Of a stretch of 64,000 bases of DNA, positions 1 through 8,295 are shown piece after piece. The notes under the pieces were generated by a model. The model had not been told where the DNA came from. It searched no databases and saw nothing but the letters and a program-made list of their open reading frames with translations. This DNA comes from an uncultured Oscillospiraceae bacterium (GTDB taxonomy: Bacteria > Bacillota > Clostridia > Oscillospirales > Oscillospiraceae): positions 8,205 to 72,204 of the forward strand of contig CAKTKC010000016.1 of NCBI GenBank assembly GCA_934569225.1. Reading direction: 5' to 3'. The position numbers were made by a program, and so were the translations under genes. Positions within the stretch are counted from its first letter, which is position 1, and each line of letters opens with the position of its first letter.

Positions 1-661
1 CATGGGGCATGACACCGCGCCCATTGACGAAAGCTACGATCTCATTCAGATTCTCCCCTACGTTCTCGTTCTGGCGGGAGGCGTCGCGGGGATCAACGTC
101 TTTATCGTCCTGCTGACGGGCATCGTTTCCGGCGCCGTCATCATGCTCCTGACCGGCCAGGTGGAGGCAACCGGTTTGCTTGCCAGCATGGGCAACGGCG
201 CGGCGGGCATGTTTGAGACCAGTATGGTGGCCATTCTCGTGGCCGCGATGTGCGCCCTGATTCGGGTCTACGGCGGCTTTGACGCGCTATTGCGCTTCAT
301 CCGGAAGGTCTTCCGGGGCAAAAAGGGCGGCCAGCTGGGCATGGGTCTGCTGGTGGGCGCGATGGACATCGCCACCGCCAACAACACCGTCGCCATCGTC
401 ATGGCAAACCCCATTGCCAAGGAAATGAGCGAGGATTACGGCATCTCCCCCTCCCGCACGGCCTGCCTGCTGGACACCTTCTCCTGCATTTTCCAGGGCA
501 TTATCCCCTACGGCGCACAGATGCTGGTGGCCATTTCGGCGGCGGCGGAAATGGGGTTCCCTTTGTCGGCGTTCTCCATCATGCGGTATCTGTTCTATCC
601 GTACCTGCTGCTGGTCAGCTCCCTGGTCGCAATTTTCCTGGTAAAGGGTAAGAAAAACTGA
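1..661 (+). CDS. NhaC-type Na+/H+ antiporter, C-terminal fragment
   Basis: Partial gene cut by the left edge; the frame is open from the first bases and a methionine at base 2 is probably internal. About 219 residues are visible, mostly hydrophobic membrane segments, with the polar ANNTVAI stretch near fragment residues 126-132 that is typical of the C-terminal half of NhaC-family antiporters. These proteins exchange external protons for cytoplasmic Na+ (or swap organic ions) across the inner membrane. The gene ends in a hairpin terminator and is therefore not joined to the ymdB operon. The family call is fairly safe; the transported ions cannot be read from the sequence. Confidence 0.8.
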   Translation, partial: MGHDTAPIDESYDLIQILPYVLVLAGGVAGINVFIVLLTGIVSGAVIMLLTGQVEATGLLASMGNGAAGMFETSMVAILVAAMCALIRVYGGFDALLRFIRKVFRGKKGGQLGMGLLVGAMDIATANNTVAIVMANPIAKEMSEDYGISPSRTACLLDTFSCIFQGIIPYGAQMLVAISAAAEMGFPLSAFSIMRYLFYPYLLLVSSLVAIFLVKGKKN

Positions 662-667
662 TTTCCC

Positions 668-712
668 GGCAGAAGCGTCGGCGTTTGGCCGCGCTTCTGC
701 CTTTCTGCGTCT
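668..712 (+). terminator. Intrinsic terminator of the antiporter gene
   Basis: A perfect 10-bp stem (668-677 with 692-701) is followed by TTTCTGCGTCTT. It lies directly behind the antiporter stop codon and in front of the ymdB promoter. Confidence 0.7.
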
Positions 713-718
713 TAAGGC

Positions 719-747
719 TTGCGAAAGTGGGAATTCTGTACTATAAT
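719..747 (+). promoter_or_regulatory. Sigma-A-type promoter for the ymdB operon
   Basis: TTGCGA at 719-724 and a perfect TATAAT at 742-747 are separated by 17 bp. The start codon at 778 and its GGAGG site follow at normal distances. Confidence 0.7.
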
Positions 748-777
748 ATACATCTCATTTTAAGTATGGAGGCAGCT

Positions 778-1554
778 ATGGACTTTCGGGTATTGGCGGT
801 TGGCGATGTGGTGGGCAATCCGGGTTTGGAGCAGATCCGCCGGAATCTGCGGCAGATGAAGCGGCAGTATCACGCGGATTTCGTGGTAGTCAACGGGGAA
901 AACGCCGCCGTGGTAGGCATCACGCCCAATCAGGCGGACAGCATTCTGGACGCCGGTGCGGACATCATCACCATGGGCAACCACACCTGGAGCAAGCGGG
1001 AGATCGTCCCCTATATGGACGACTGCCCATGGATCATCCGTCCGGCCAACTACGCCCCCCAGGTTCCGGGGCGGGGCTGGCAGGTCGTGCAGACATCCGT
1101 CGGCGACGTGGCCGTCATTGACCTGATCGGCCGGTGCAATATGGACTACGGCCCGGAAAATCCCTTCCTGATGGTGGACAAAATTCTCAAGCAGCTCACC
1201 GCCAAGATCATTCTGGTGGAAATTCACGCGGAAGCCACCTCGGAAAAGCTGGCAATGGGCTACATGCTGGACGGGCGGGTCAGCGTCGTGTGGGGGACTC
1301 ACACCCACGTTCCCACGGCGGACGCCCGTGTGCTGCCCAAGGGGACGGGCTACGTCACAGACCTGGGCATGACCGGCCCCCGGGACTCCGTTCTCGGCAT
1401 CCGGCCGGAGCTGTCCATCGCCAAATTCCGGGGCGATCTGCCGGAACGCTACCGCTGGGCGGAGGGCGCATCCAAGATCGAGGCCGTGCTGTTCACCATC
1501 GATTCGGAAACCGGAAAATGCCGCAAGGCAGAAAGGGTTGACAAATGGGACTGA
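778..1554 (+). CDS. ymdB: YmdB-family metallophosphoesterase
   Basis: A 258-residue protein of the YmdB / TIGR00282 family, calcineurin-like phosphoesterases that hydrolyse 2',3'-cyclic nucleotides and in Bacillus influence RNase Y and biofilm choice. Visible metal-site motifs are GDVVGNPG at the N-terminus, NGENAA, GNHTW and the C-terminal GTHTHVPTAD. The start at 778 is chosen over an upstream ATG at 685 because GGAGG precedes it at good spacing, the promoter lies between the two, and MDFRVLAVGD is the usual family start. The 3' end overlaps the next gene by 10 bases, so the two are cotranscribed. Confidence 0.92.
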   Translation: MDFRVLAVGDVVGNPGLEQIRRNLRQMKRQYHADFVVVNGENAAVVGITPNQADSILDAGADIITMGNHTWSKREIVPYMDDCPWIIRPANYAPQVPGRGWQVVQTSVGDVAVIDLIGRCNMDYGPENPFLMVDKILKQLTAKIILVEIHAEATSEKLAMGYMLDGRVSVVWGTHTHVPTADARVLPKGTGYVTDLGMTGPRDSVLGIRPELSIAKFRGDLPERYRWAEGASKIEAVLFTIDSETGKCRKAERVDKWD

Positions 1555-2609
1555 AAATTTTACACAGCGCCGACTGGCACTTAGGCTCCCCCTTCGCGGG
1601 CTTCGACGACAGCCAGCGGGCGCTTCTGCGGCAGGAGCAGCAGAGTATCCCCGGCAAAATTTCCCAGCTTTGCCGCCGGGAAAAGTGCGATCTCATGCTT
1701 CTGGCAGGAGATATTTTTGACGGTGAGCCCGTCCGGGAGACGGTGGAAGCCCTCAAAAAAGCTTTATCTGAGTGCTGCGCAAGGGTCTTCATCACGCCGG
1801 GCAATCACGATTTCTGCGCCCCCGGCTCCCTCTGGCTGGAAGAAAGCTGGCCGGAAAACGTGTATGTCTTCACCCGCGGGCTGGAAGCCGTCACGATTCC
1901 TGAGCTGAACTGCCGGGTCTACGGCGCGGGCTACCAGAGCATGGACAGCGCCCCCCTGCTGCGAAACTTCCGGGCGGAGGGCAGCGAAAAATACTGCATT
2001 GCCGTGCTTCACGGCGACCCAACCCGCAAGGACTCCCCCTACTGCCCCATCACCGCCCAGCAGGTGCGGGACTCGGGGCTGCAATATCTGGCGCTGGGAC
2101 ATATCCATAAAGCGGGCGCGTTTCACGCCGGTGGGACGCTGTGCGCATGGCCGGGCTGCCCCATGGGGCGGGGCTGGGACGAAACCGGCGAAAAGGGCGT
2201 GTGCATCGTGACCGTGGAGGACAGCGCCTCCCTTCGGGCGGTGGCACTGGACACCATTCGCTTCCACGAGCTGAAAGCGGACATTTCCTCCGGCGCGGAA
2301 GCGGCGCTGGAAACCATTCTGCCCCCCGCGGGAAGCCGGGACTTTTTCCGGGTCACCCTCACGGGAAGCGGCGAAGCGGACATTGCCAGGCTCACACAGC
2401 GCTTTTCCGCCGTGCCCAATCTGACGCTCCGGGACGAGACGCTCCCGCCGCTGGACATCTGGGGGGACACCGACGCGGACACCCTGGAGGGCGTGTATTT
2501 CCGGCTGCTCCGGGAGGCCATGGAGGCCGACCCTGACAGCCGGGAAGAAATTCAGCTTGCGGCGGAAATTTCCCGGAAGCTGCTGGAAGGACGGGAGGTC
2601 ACGCTGTGA
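1545..2609 (+). CDS. SbcD/YhaO-like DNA repair exonuclease
   Basis: A 354-residue metallophosphoesterase of the SbcD/Mre11 type, closest in size and context to Bacillus YhaO. Metal-binding motifs appear in order: SADWHLG near residue 8, GDIFD, GNHD, LHGDP and GHIH. It is expected to form a Mre11/Rad50-like nuclease with the ATPase encoded next, acting on DNA ends. It begins inside the ymdB stop region and ends on the GTG start of the ATPase gene, so translation of all three is probably coupled. The pairing with a YhaN-like ATPase is conserved in Firmicutes. Confidence 0.88.
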   Translation: MGLKILHSADWHLGSPFAGFDDSQRALLRQEQQSIPGKISQLCRREKCDLMLLAGDIFDGEPVRETVEALKKALSECCARVFITPGNHDFCAPGSLWLEESWPENVYVFTRGLEAVTIPELNCRVYGAGYQSMDSAPLLRNFRAEGSEKYCIAVLHGDPTRKDSPYCPITAQQVRDSGLQYLALGHIHKAGAFHAGGTLCAWPGCPMGRGWDETGEKGVCIVTVEDSASLRAVALDTIRFHELKADISSGAEAALETILPPAGSRDFFRVTLTGSGEADIARLTQRFSAVPNLTLRDETLPPLDIWGDTDADTLEGVYFRLLREAMEADPDSREEIQLAAEISRKLLEGREVTL

Positions 2610-4732
2610 AAATCTACAAAATGACGGCCACCTTCGGCAAGCTGGAGCACGCGGAGCTGACCCTCCAGCCGGGGCTGAACATCCTCACTGCCCCCAACGA
2701 GTGGGGCAAAAGCACCTGGTGCGCCTTTCTGGTCGCCATGCTCTACGGTCTGGATACCCGCGCCAAAACCACGAAAACCGCCCTCGCCGACAAGGAGCGC
2801 TACGCTCCCTGGTCGGGCAATCCCATGGCCGGGCGCATTGACCTGAATTGGAACGGCCGGGACATTACCATTGAGCGCCGCACCAAGGGTCGAGTCCCCC
2901 TGGGCGAATTCAAGGCATATGAAACCGATTCCGGGCTGACCGTCCCGGAGCTGACGGCGGCAAACTGCGGCCAGCAGCTGCTGGGCGTAGAGCAGACAGT
3001 ATTCCGCCGGGCGGGATTCATCCGCCAGTCGGATTTGCCGGTGACCCAGGATGAAGCCCTCCGCCGCCGCCTGAACGACCTGGTGACCACCGGCGACGAA
3101 AGCGGTACCAGCGACCAGCTGGCAAAAAATCTGCGGGACCTGAAAAACCGCTGCCGCTTCAACAAAAGCGGTCTTCTCCCCCAGCTGGAAAGCCAGCGGG
3201 ACGCCCTTCAGAATAAAATGGAAGAACTGGATGCGCTGGACGCCCAGGTGAAGAAGCTGAAAATGCGTCTGGACGACGTCAAAACCTGGTTGCAGCAGCT
3301 GAACACCCATCAGGCCGCCCTAGACTATGCCGCCGCAGAGGCAGACGCCGGGCGGGTCGCTCAGGCGCGGGAAGCACTGGAACAGGCGCAGGATATGCTC
3401 GCCATCCGGGAAGCCGCCTGCGAAAAGCTGCCGTCCCAGGAGGACGCGGAGAAAAAGCTCAAGGAGCTGCGCGCCTTCCGCGACGAGTGGAACGCCCTGC
3501 AAATGGAAAACCAAATGCTCCCCCGCGCCCCCCTGCCCCCGGCGAAGAAAGACCCCTTCGCGGACATGGACGTGACGGCGGCCATGGAAATGGTCAACGC
3601 CGACCGCCAGACCATGACCGGTCTGCGGGGCAGCAAAATGCCCATTCTGCTGTTGATTCTGGGTGCCATCATTATGGCCGGGGCGATCGCGCTGCTGGTG
3701 ATGGGAAATTACCTCCCGGCGGGCATCCTCGGCATGGCCTCCGTGCTTCTTCAGGCGCTCAGCCTCTTTGGAATGCAAAGGCTGAAAAAGCAGACCGACG
3801 CGCTGGCAAAGAAATACGGCACCTCCGACCCCGCCCATTGGACGGACTCCCTGCGGGAATACGAAACTGCCCTCCGGGCGTACAACGCCGCCCAGAAGGA
3901 ATATCAGGACGCCCAGGGAGACGTGGAAGTGCGTCTGATGGTTATGCGCAAGCGCCGGGATTCCCTGTGCGGCGCACAGGAGCCGGATGCTGTCATGGAA
4001 TTCTGGCAGCAGATCACGAACAAATGGGAAGCCTACCACACCGCCCGGCGGGAAGCCCAGCGGGCGCAAAATCTGGTGGATACCCTCAGCGCCATGGCAA
4101 AGCCTGTCCGGCCTCCCGTTGGCGTGGATACCCTGATCCATTCCCCGGCGGACACGGCGCGGTTGCTGTCGGACTGCACTGAGGAGCAGCAGCGGCTGCA
4201 AAGCCGCATCAGCCAGTACAAGGGTCGGATGGAAGCGTTGGGCGACCGGGCGCAGCTGGAAAAACAGCTGGCCGCAGTCAACGCCCGTCTTGCCCAGCTG
4301 GAAAAGACCTACACCGCCCTGACCATCGCCCAGGAGACGCTGGCGCAGGCGCGGTCGGAGTTGCAGCGGCGGTTTGCCCCCCGGATTTCCCAGCGGGCAC
4401 AGACCTATCTTTCCGCCATGACCGGCGGGCGCTACCAGCGCCTTTCCATGGGTGAGGACTTCTCCCTCCAGGCCGGAGCCGGGGACGAGGAAACCCTCCA
4501 CGACGCCCTGTGGCGCAGTGACGGCACCATCGACCAGCTGTACCTCGCCCTTCGTCTGGCCGTGGCGGAAGAACTGACCCCGGATTCCCCCCTGATTCTG
4601 GACGACGCGCTGGTGCGCTTCGACGATACCCGGATGCAGGCGGCGCTGGCCATTCTGGAAGACATGGCGAAAAGCCGTCAGGTCATTCTGTTCACCTGCC
4701 AGCAGCGGGAAGGAAACGCCGCAAATTCCTGA
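2606..4732 (+). CDS. YhaN-like SMC/Rad50-type ATPase with an internal membrane hairpin
   Basis: A 708-residue ATPase starting at a GTG that overlaps the upstream TGA. The Walker A motif APNEWGKST is at residues 29-37 and a Walker B/D-loop stretch LILDDALVRFDD is near 660-672, with long charged coiled-coil segments between them. Around residues 345-390 two hydrophobic helices interrupt the coiled coil, as in YhaN-type proteins, which suggests membrane attachment at the position where Rad50 has its zinc hook. It is the predicted partner of the SbcD-like nuclease in DNA-end processing. The protein is shorter than SbcC (about 1000 residues). It closes the operon and is followed by a strong hairpin. 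Confidence 0.85.
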   Translation: MKIYKMTATFGKLEHAELTLQPGLNILTAPNEWGKSTWCAFLVAMLYGLDTRAKTTKTALADKERYAPWSGNPMAGRIDLNWNGRDITIERRTKGRVPLGEFKAYETDSGLTVPELTAANCGQQLLGVEQTVFRRAGFIRQSDLPVTQDEALRRRLNDLVTTGDESGTSDQLAKNLRDLKNRCRFNKSGLLPQLESQRDALQNKMEELDALDAQVKKLKMRLDDVKTWLQQLNTHQAALDYAAAEADAGRVAQAREALEQAQDMLAIREAACEKLPSQEDAEKKLKELRAFRDEWNALQMENQMLPRAPLPPAKKDPFADMDVTAAMEMVNADRQTMTGLRGSKMPILLLILGAIIMAGAIALLVMGNYLPAGILGMASVLLQALSLFGMQRLKKQTDALAKKYGTSDPAHWTDSLREYETALRAYNAAQKEYQDAQGDVEVRLMVMRKRRDSLCGAQEPDAVMEFWQQITNKWEAYHTARREAQRAQNLVDTLSAMAKPVRPPVGVDTLIHSPADTARLLSDCTEEQQRLQSRISQYKGRMEALGDRAQLEKQLAAVNARLAQLEKTYTALTIAQETLAQARSELQRRFAPRISQRAQTYLSAMTGGRYQRLSMGEDFSLQAGAGDEETLHDALWRSDGTIDQLYLALRLAVAEELTPDSPLILDDALVRFDDTRMQAALAILEDMAKSRQVILFTCQQREGNAANS

Positions 4733-4742
4733 ATATCATTCT

Positions 4743-4781
4743 GCAAACAGCGGAGAAAGCGTGGCTTTCTCCGCTGTTTGC
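4743..4781 (+). terminator. Perfect 18-bp hairpin after the YhaN-like gene
   Basis: Bases 4743-4760 and 4764-4781 are exact reverse complements around a 3-base loop. The following bases (GTAAAATCC) lack a good T-run, so termination may be partial or Rho-assisted; the symmetric stem could also act as an mRNA 3' stabiliser. Confidence 0.6.
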
Positions 4782-4848
4782 GTAAAATCCGCCATTACAA
4801 AAGATTTCCAAAATTTCTTAATTTTGTTATAAATTGTAATTTCCCGTC

Positions 4849-4877
4849 TTGACAGGAGAGGTCTAATGTGTTAGACT
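4849..4877 (+). promoter_or_regulatory. Promoter of the blaI-like/M56 operon
   Basis: A perfect TTGACA at 4849-4854 and TAGACT at 4872-4877 with 17-bp spacing. The first operator palindrome (4861-4876) fills the spacer and covers most of the -10, a classical repression geometry. Confidence 0.7.
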
Positions 4878-4904
4878 GCCATCGTAAGGTTTAATTCATT
4901 AAAC
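4861..4904. promoter_or_regulatory. Two related 16-bp operator palindromes
   Basis: GTCTAATGTGTTAGAC at 4861-4876 and GTTTAATTCATTAAAC at 4889-4904 both fit GTYTAA-N4-TTARAC with perfect arms. Their centres are 28 bp apart. One lies between -35 and -10 and the other just downstream of the expected transcription start. They are the obvious binding sites for the BlaI-type dimer encoded next. The motif differs from the TACA/TGTA core of staphylococcal BlaI/MecI sites, so it looks lineage specific. Confidence 0.65.
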
Positions 4905-4933
4905 TTTCTATCCTTGGTAAGGAGGTATTTCAT

Positions 4934-5302
4934 TTGGAAGCGCCCAAGATTTTTGAAAGCGAATACCGGTTCTGCCTGATTCTGTGGGAGCATGAGCCGA
5001 TCAATTCCACCCATCTCGTCGAGCTGTGCAAGGAGCAGCTGGGCTGGTCGAAGGCCACCACCTACACCGTCATCCGCCGCTTGTCGGAGCGGGGCGTGGT
5101 AAAGAACGAGAACGCCGTGGTCACCGCCCTTGTCTCCAAGGAACAGGCGCAGGCGTCCCGGCTGGACGAAATGGTGGAGGAAACCTTTCAAGGCTCCATG
5201 CCCGCCTTCATCGCCGCCTTCTCCCGGAGCAAGAAGCTCACCCGGGACGAGGTGGAACAGCTGAAGGTACTCATTGACAATTACGAGGAGGATCGAACAT
5301 GA
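4934..5302 (+). CDS. BlaI/MecI/CopY-family repressor
   Basis: A 122-residue winged-helix protein beginning at a TTG codon nine bases after an AAGGAGG site; no better start is in frame. The DNA-binding domain covers roughly residues 10-75, with the family-like WSKATTYTVIRRL recognition segment, and the C-terminal half is helical for dimerisation. Such repressors bind palindromes in their own promoter and are cleaved when a membrane M56 metallopeptidase is activated. The stop codon overlaps the start of that peptidase gene by 4 bases (ATGA). Two matching palindromes lie upstream, implying autoregulation. Confidence 0.9.
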   Translation: MEAPKIFESEYRFCLILWEHEPINSTHLVELCKEQLGWSKATTYTVIRRLSERGVVKNENAVVTALVSKEQAQASRLDEMVEETFQGSMPAFIAAFSRSKKLTRDEVEQLKVLIDNYEEDRT

Positions 5303-8229
5303 ACACATTGTTCCGGAATATCCTGACGGCAAGCTTCCACGGCAGCATCGTCATTCTGGCCGTTATGCTGCTGCGGCTGGTGCTGAAAAAAACGCCCCGG
5401 AAGTATATCTGCCTGCTCTGGCTGCTGGCGGGACTGCGGCTGCTGATGCCCTTCCAGATTCAAAGCGACCTGAGCCTGCAGCCCAGCGCCGACCCGGTGG
5501 CACAGGTGCAGCAGCAGCTCAGCCATTCCCAGACGTCCGCCGCGCCGGAAGATTTCTCCCCGGCCGATCTGGAAGTCCCGGCGCCGGTGCAGACGCCCGA
5601 AGCGCTTCCGGACATTCAGACTCCCGTTACCACCGTGATCAGCAGCACGCCCTCCCCCGCCCCGGAAACCGCGCCGGAACCGGATACAGGCTTTGATTTC
5701 CTGTCGGTTCTGCCCTGGTTCTGGTTCGGCATCGCCTGCTGCTTCGGCATTTACAGTCTGTACACCTACCTGACCCTGAAGCTGAAGGTTCGGGAGGCAG
5801 TCAAGATCCCCGGCGGCTGGGAATGCGACCGCATCGAAACCGCTTTTATTCTGGGCTTCATCCGCCCGAACATCTACATCCCCATGGGCATGACCCCCGA
5901 GGAGCAGCGCTACATTCTCGCCCACGAGCGCACCCATCTGGACAAGGGCGACCACTGGTTCAAGATGGTGGGCTTTCTGGCGCTGGCGCTGCACTGGTTC
6001 AATCCGCTGGTGTGGGCAGCCTACATTCTGCTGTGCAAGGACATCGAGATCGCCTGCGACGAGCGGGTGGTGCAGTTCATGGAGCTGGACGAGCGGAAAG
6101 CCTACTCCGCCGCCCTGCTGAACTGCTCCACCAATCGGGCGCATTTCGCGGCCTGTCCCGTGGCCTTCGGCGAGGTGAGCGTCAAGGAGCGCATCAAGTC
6201 GGTGCTTTCCTATAAGAAGCCCAGCTTCTGGATCAGTCTGGTGGGCGTGATCGCCATCGTCTTCGTGGCGGTGTGCCTCGTGACCAGCCCCGCGAAAAAA
6301 GATGCGGCAGCCGCCGGGGATACCGAACCCACCGCTTCCTCTGATGCCGTCACCGTCCGCAATGTGGACGAGCTGCTGGCCGCCATCGCGCCGGACACCG
6401 TCATCCAGCTGGAGCCGGGAACCTACAATCTGTCCGGCGCAACCGGCTACGGCCTGCCCTCGGGAAATCCCTACTGCGCCTGGACGGAAAAGTACGACGG
6501 CTTTGAGCTGATGCTGCAAAACGTGAAGAACCTGACCATCCGCGGCAGCGGCAAGGTGAACACGACTCTGGAATGCGACCCCCGGTCTGCCAGCGTCATC
6601 AATCTGAAGAATTGCGAAAATGTCACGCTGGAGGATTTCACCGCCGGTCACACTCTGGAGCTGGGTCAGTGCAGCAGCGGCGTCATCTACCTGCAAAACT
6701 GCACCGGCACCGACATGAACCGTCTCGGCATCTACGGCTGCGGCATGATCGGCCTGCAGGCGGCGGATTCCAAGGACATTTCTCTCGCGGACAGCGACGT
6801 GTACGACTGCTCCAGCAGCGCCGCCGAGATCATCAACTGTGAAGACGTCTCCATCTCCGGAACCCGCATTTACCGCATCGGCTCCGAGGAATACGGCGGA
6901 TACACCTATTTTGATATCAGTTCCAGCCGGAATGTGACGGTGGAAAACTGCGAAATCAGCGACAGCAGCCTTATGTATCTGGCAATCGTTTCCGGAAGCA
7001 CCGTTCAGATGAAGGGCAACCTGTTCTCCAACAACCGCAGCCAGCTGGAAGCATTCAACTTTCAGTATGAGTACCACGAAGATACCCAGACGCCGGCAGA
7101 CGAATCGGGTATGGTTCTGGACGGCAACCGGTTTGAAAATTGCAGCGTCCGCCGCTGGTTTGGAGACGGCGGCACCATCACGGACGGCGCAGGCAATCCT
7201 CTTACCGATGAGCAGATGAACAAGCTGTACTCCACAGGCGCGACAGAACCGACCCAAGCACAGCTGGAAATCCACGTTTCCACGGTGGACGAGCTGATCG
7301 CCGCCATCGGCCCCAATGTGGACATTGTACTGGACGCGGAGCTGTACGACCTCAGCACCGCCACCGGCTACGGCACCTCCAAGGGCGATTATTACTACTG
7401 GCTGGACGAATTTGACGGCCCCCAGCTGGTCATCGACGGGGTGGACAATCTGACCATCCGCAGCAATGACGGCAACGTAACAGGCCACACCATCGCCGCC
7501 ATCCCCCGCTACGCCAACGTTCTGACCTTCCAGTCGTGCAGCTACATCACCGTCTCCGGCTTCACCGCCGGTCACACAAGGGAGCCCGGTTACTGCTCCG
7601 GCGGCGTTCTGCGGTTCCAGGACAGCGACCACATCACCGTGGACAAATGCGGTCTCTACGGCTGCGGCATTCTGGGCGTGGACGCGGAATACTGCACCGA
7701 TATACGGGTCGCCAACTGCGACATCTACGAGTGCAGCCAGGGCGGCGTCCAGTTCTGGAGCTCCGAGGGCATTGCAATGGAAAACAACACCCTGCGGGAT
7801 CTGGGCGGCAGCGACATGAGCTTCCACGACTGCAAGGACGTGACGGTGAACGGTGAAACCGTGATTCCCGCCGGTATGTTCCTCAGTCTGATCCTCCAGT
7901 CGGAGGAACAGCAGGGCACAGAGGCACTCAACGCCTTCGTTACGGAGTTTGCGTATGCCTATTTTTACGGAGATATGGATACGCTGCCCCGGCTGCTCTC
8001 CAAGGACTACACAGGCGGAGTGGACGCCTATTCCGGCAATACAAACGATGTGATCGTGTGCTGGCACGAGGTCACGGTGGACATGTGGAAAGAGGCAGAC
8101 GCCAACGGCACCTATGAATTTGCCTACCCCTACCGCAAGAACGTTGACAGCGAAATCGCCTATCTGACCATCGTCGTCGTCAGAGAAAACGACGCATGGA
8201 AGGTCAGCAGCTACTCTCTTGCCGAATAA
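5299..8229 (+). CDS. BlaR1-type M56 metallopeptidase fused to a tandem beta-helix sensor
   Basis: A 976-residue membrane protein. Residues 1-330 are a BlaR1/MecR1-like core: N-terminal transmembrane helices, a proline-rich loop (about 60-130), the zinc motif HERTH at 209-213 with the downstream IACDE glutamate near 255, and a last membrane helix at about 311-329. In BlaR1 a penicillin-binding domain follows. Here it is replaced by two homologous right-handed beta-helix units (about 350-640 and 657-857) sharing VDEL.AAI, ATGYG, FTAGHT and YGCG repeats. A C-terminal domain (about 860-976) resembles an NTF2-like fold. Prediction: an extracellular ligand, perhaps a polysaccharide or wall fragment, triggers cleavage of the BlaI-type repressor. 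The peptidase call is secure; the ligand is unknown. Confidence 0.88.
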   Translation: MNTLFRNILTASFHGSIVILAVMLLRLVLKKTPRKYICLLWLLAGLRLLMPFQIQSDLSLQPSADPVAQVQQQLSHSQTSAAPEDFSPADLEVPAPVQTPEALPDIQTPVTTVISSTPSPAPETAPEPDTGFDFLSVLPWFWFGIACCFGIYSLYTYLTLKLKVREAVKIPGGWECDRIETAFILGFIRPNIYIPMGMTPEEQRYILAHERTHLDKGDHWFKMVGFLALALHWFNPLVWAAYILLCKDIEIACDERVVQFMELDERKAYSAALLNCSTNRAHFAACPVAFGEVSVKERIKSVLSYKKPSFWISLVGVIAIVFVAVCLVTSPAKKDAAAAGDTEPTASSDAVTVRNVDELLAAIAPDTVIQLEPGTYNLSGATGYGLPSGNPYCAWTEKYDGFELMLQNVKNLTIRGSGKVNTTLECDPRSASVINLKNCENVTLEDFTAGHTLELGQCSSGVIYLQNCTGTDMNRLGIYGCGMIGLQAADSKDISLADSDVYDCSSSAAEIINCEDVSISGTRIYRIGSEEYGGYTYFDISSSRNVTVENCEISDSSLMYLAIVSGSTVQMKGNLFSNNRSQLEAFNFQYEYHEDTQTPADESGMVLDGNRFENCSVRRWFGDGGTITDGAGNPLTDEQMNKLYSTGATEPTQAQLEIHVSTVDELIAAIGPNVDIVLDAELYDLSTATGYGTSKGDYYYWLDEFDGPQLVIDGVDNLTIRSNDGNVTGHTIAAIPRYANVLTFQSCSYITVSGFTAGHTREPGYCSGGVLRFQDSDHITVDKCGLYGCGILGVDAEYCTDIRVANCDIYECSQGGVQFWSSEGIAMENNTLRDLGGSDMSFHDCKDVTVNGETVIPAGMFLSLILQSEEQQGTEALNAFVTEFAYAYFYGDMDTLPRLLSKDYTGGVDAYSGNTNDVIVCWHEVTVDMWKEADANGTYEFAYPYRKNVDSEIAYLTIVVVRENDAWKVSSYSLAE

Positions 8230-8237
8230 AAGAACGT

Positions 8238-8266
8238 CAGTCCCTCCGGCATGGCCGGGGGGACTG
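8238..8266 (+). other. Intercistronic hairpin between M56 gene and lipoprotein
   Basis: A 13-bp stem with one G-T wobble (8238-8250 with 8254-8266) lies in the 66-base gap. No T-run follows, so it is more likely an mRNA processing or stabilising element than a full terminator. Confidence 0.45.
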
Positions 8267-8295
8267 CAACTCCATCAATGAAAGGGTAATTGACC

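Noticed and set aside
5281-8067. A 928-codon open frame opposite the M56/beta-helix gene
   Set aside because: It is an antisense shadow caused by high GC in third codon positions; its composition is low-complexity G/A/V/H, it has no ribosome site and no domain.
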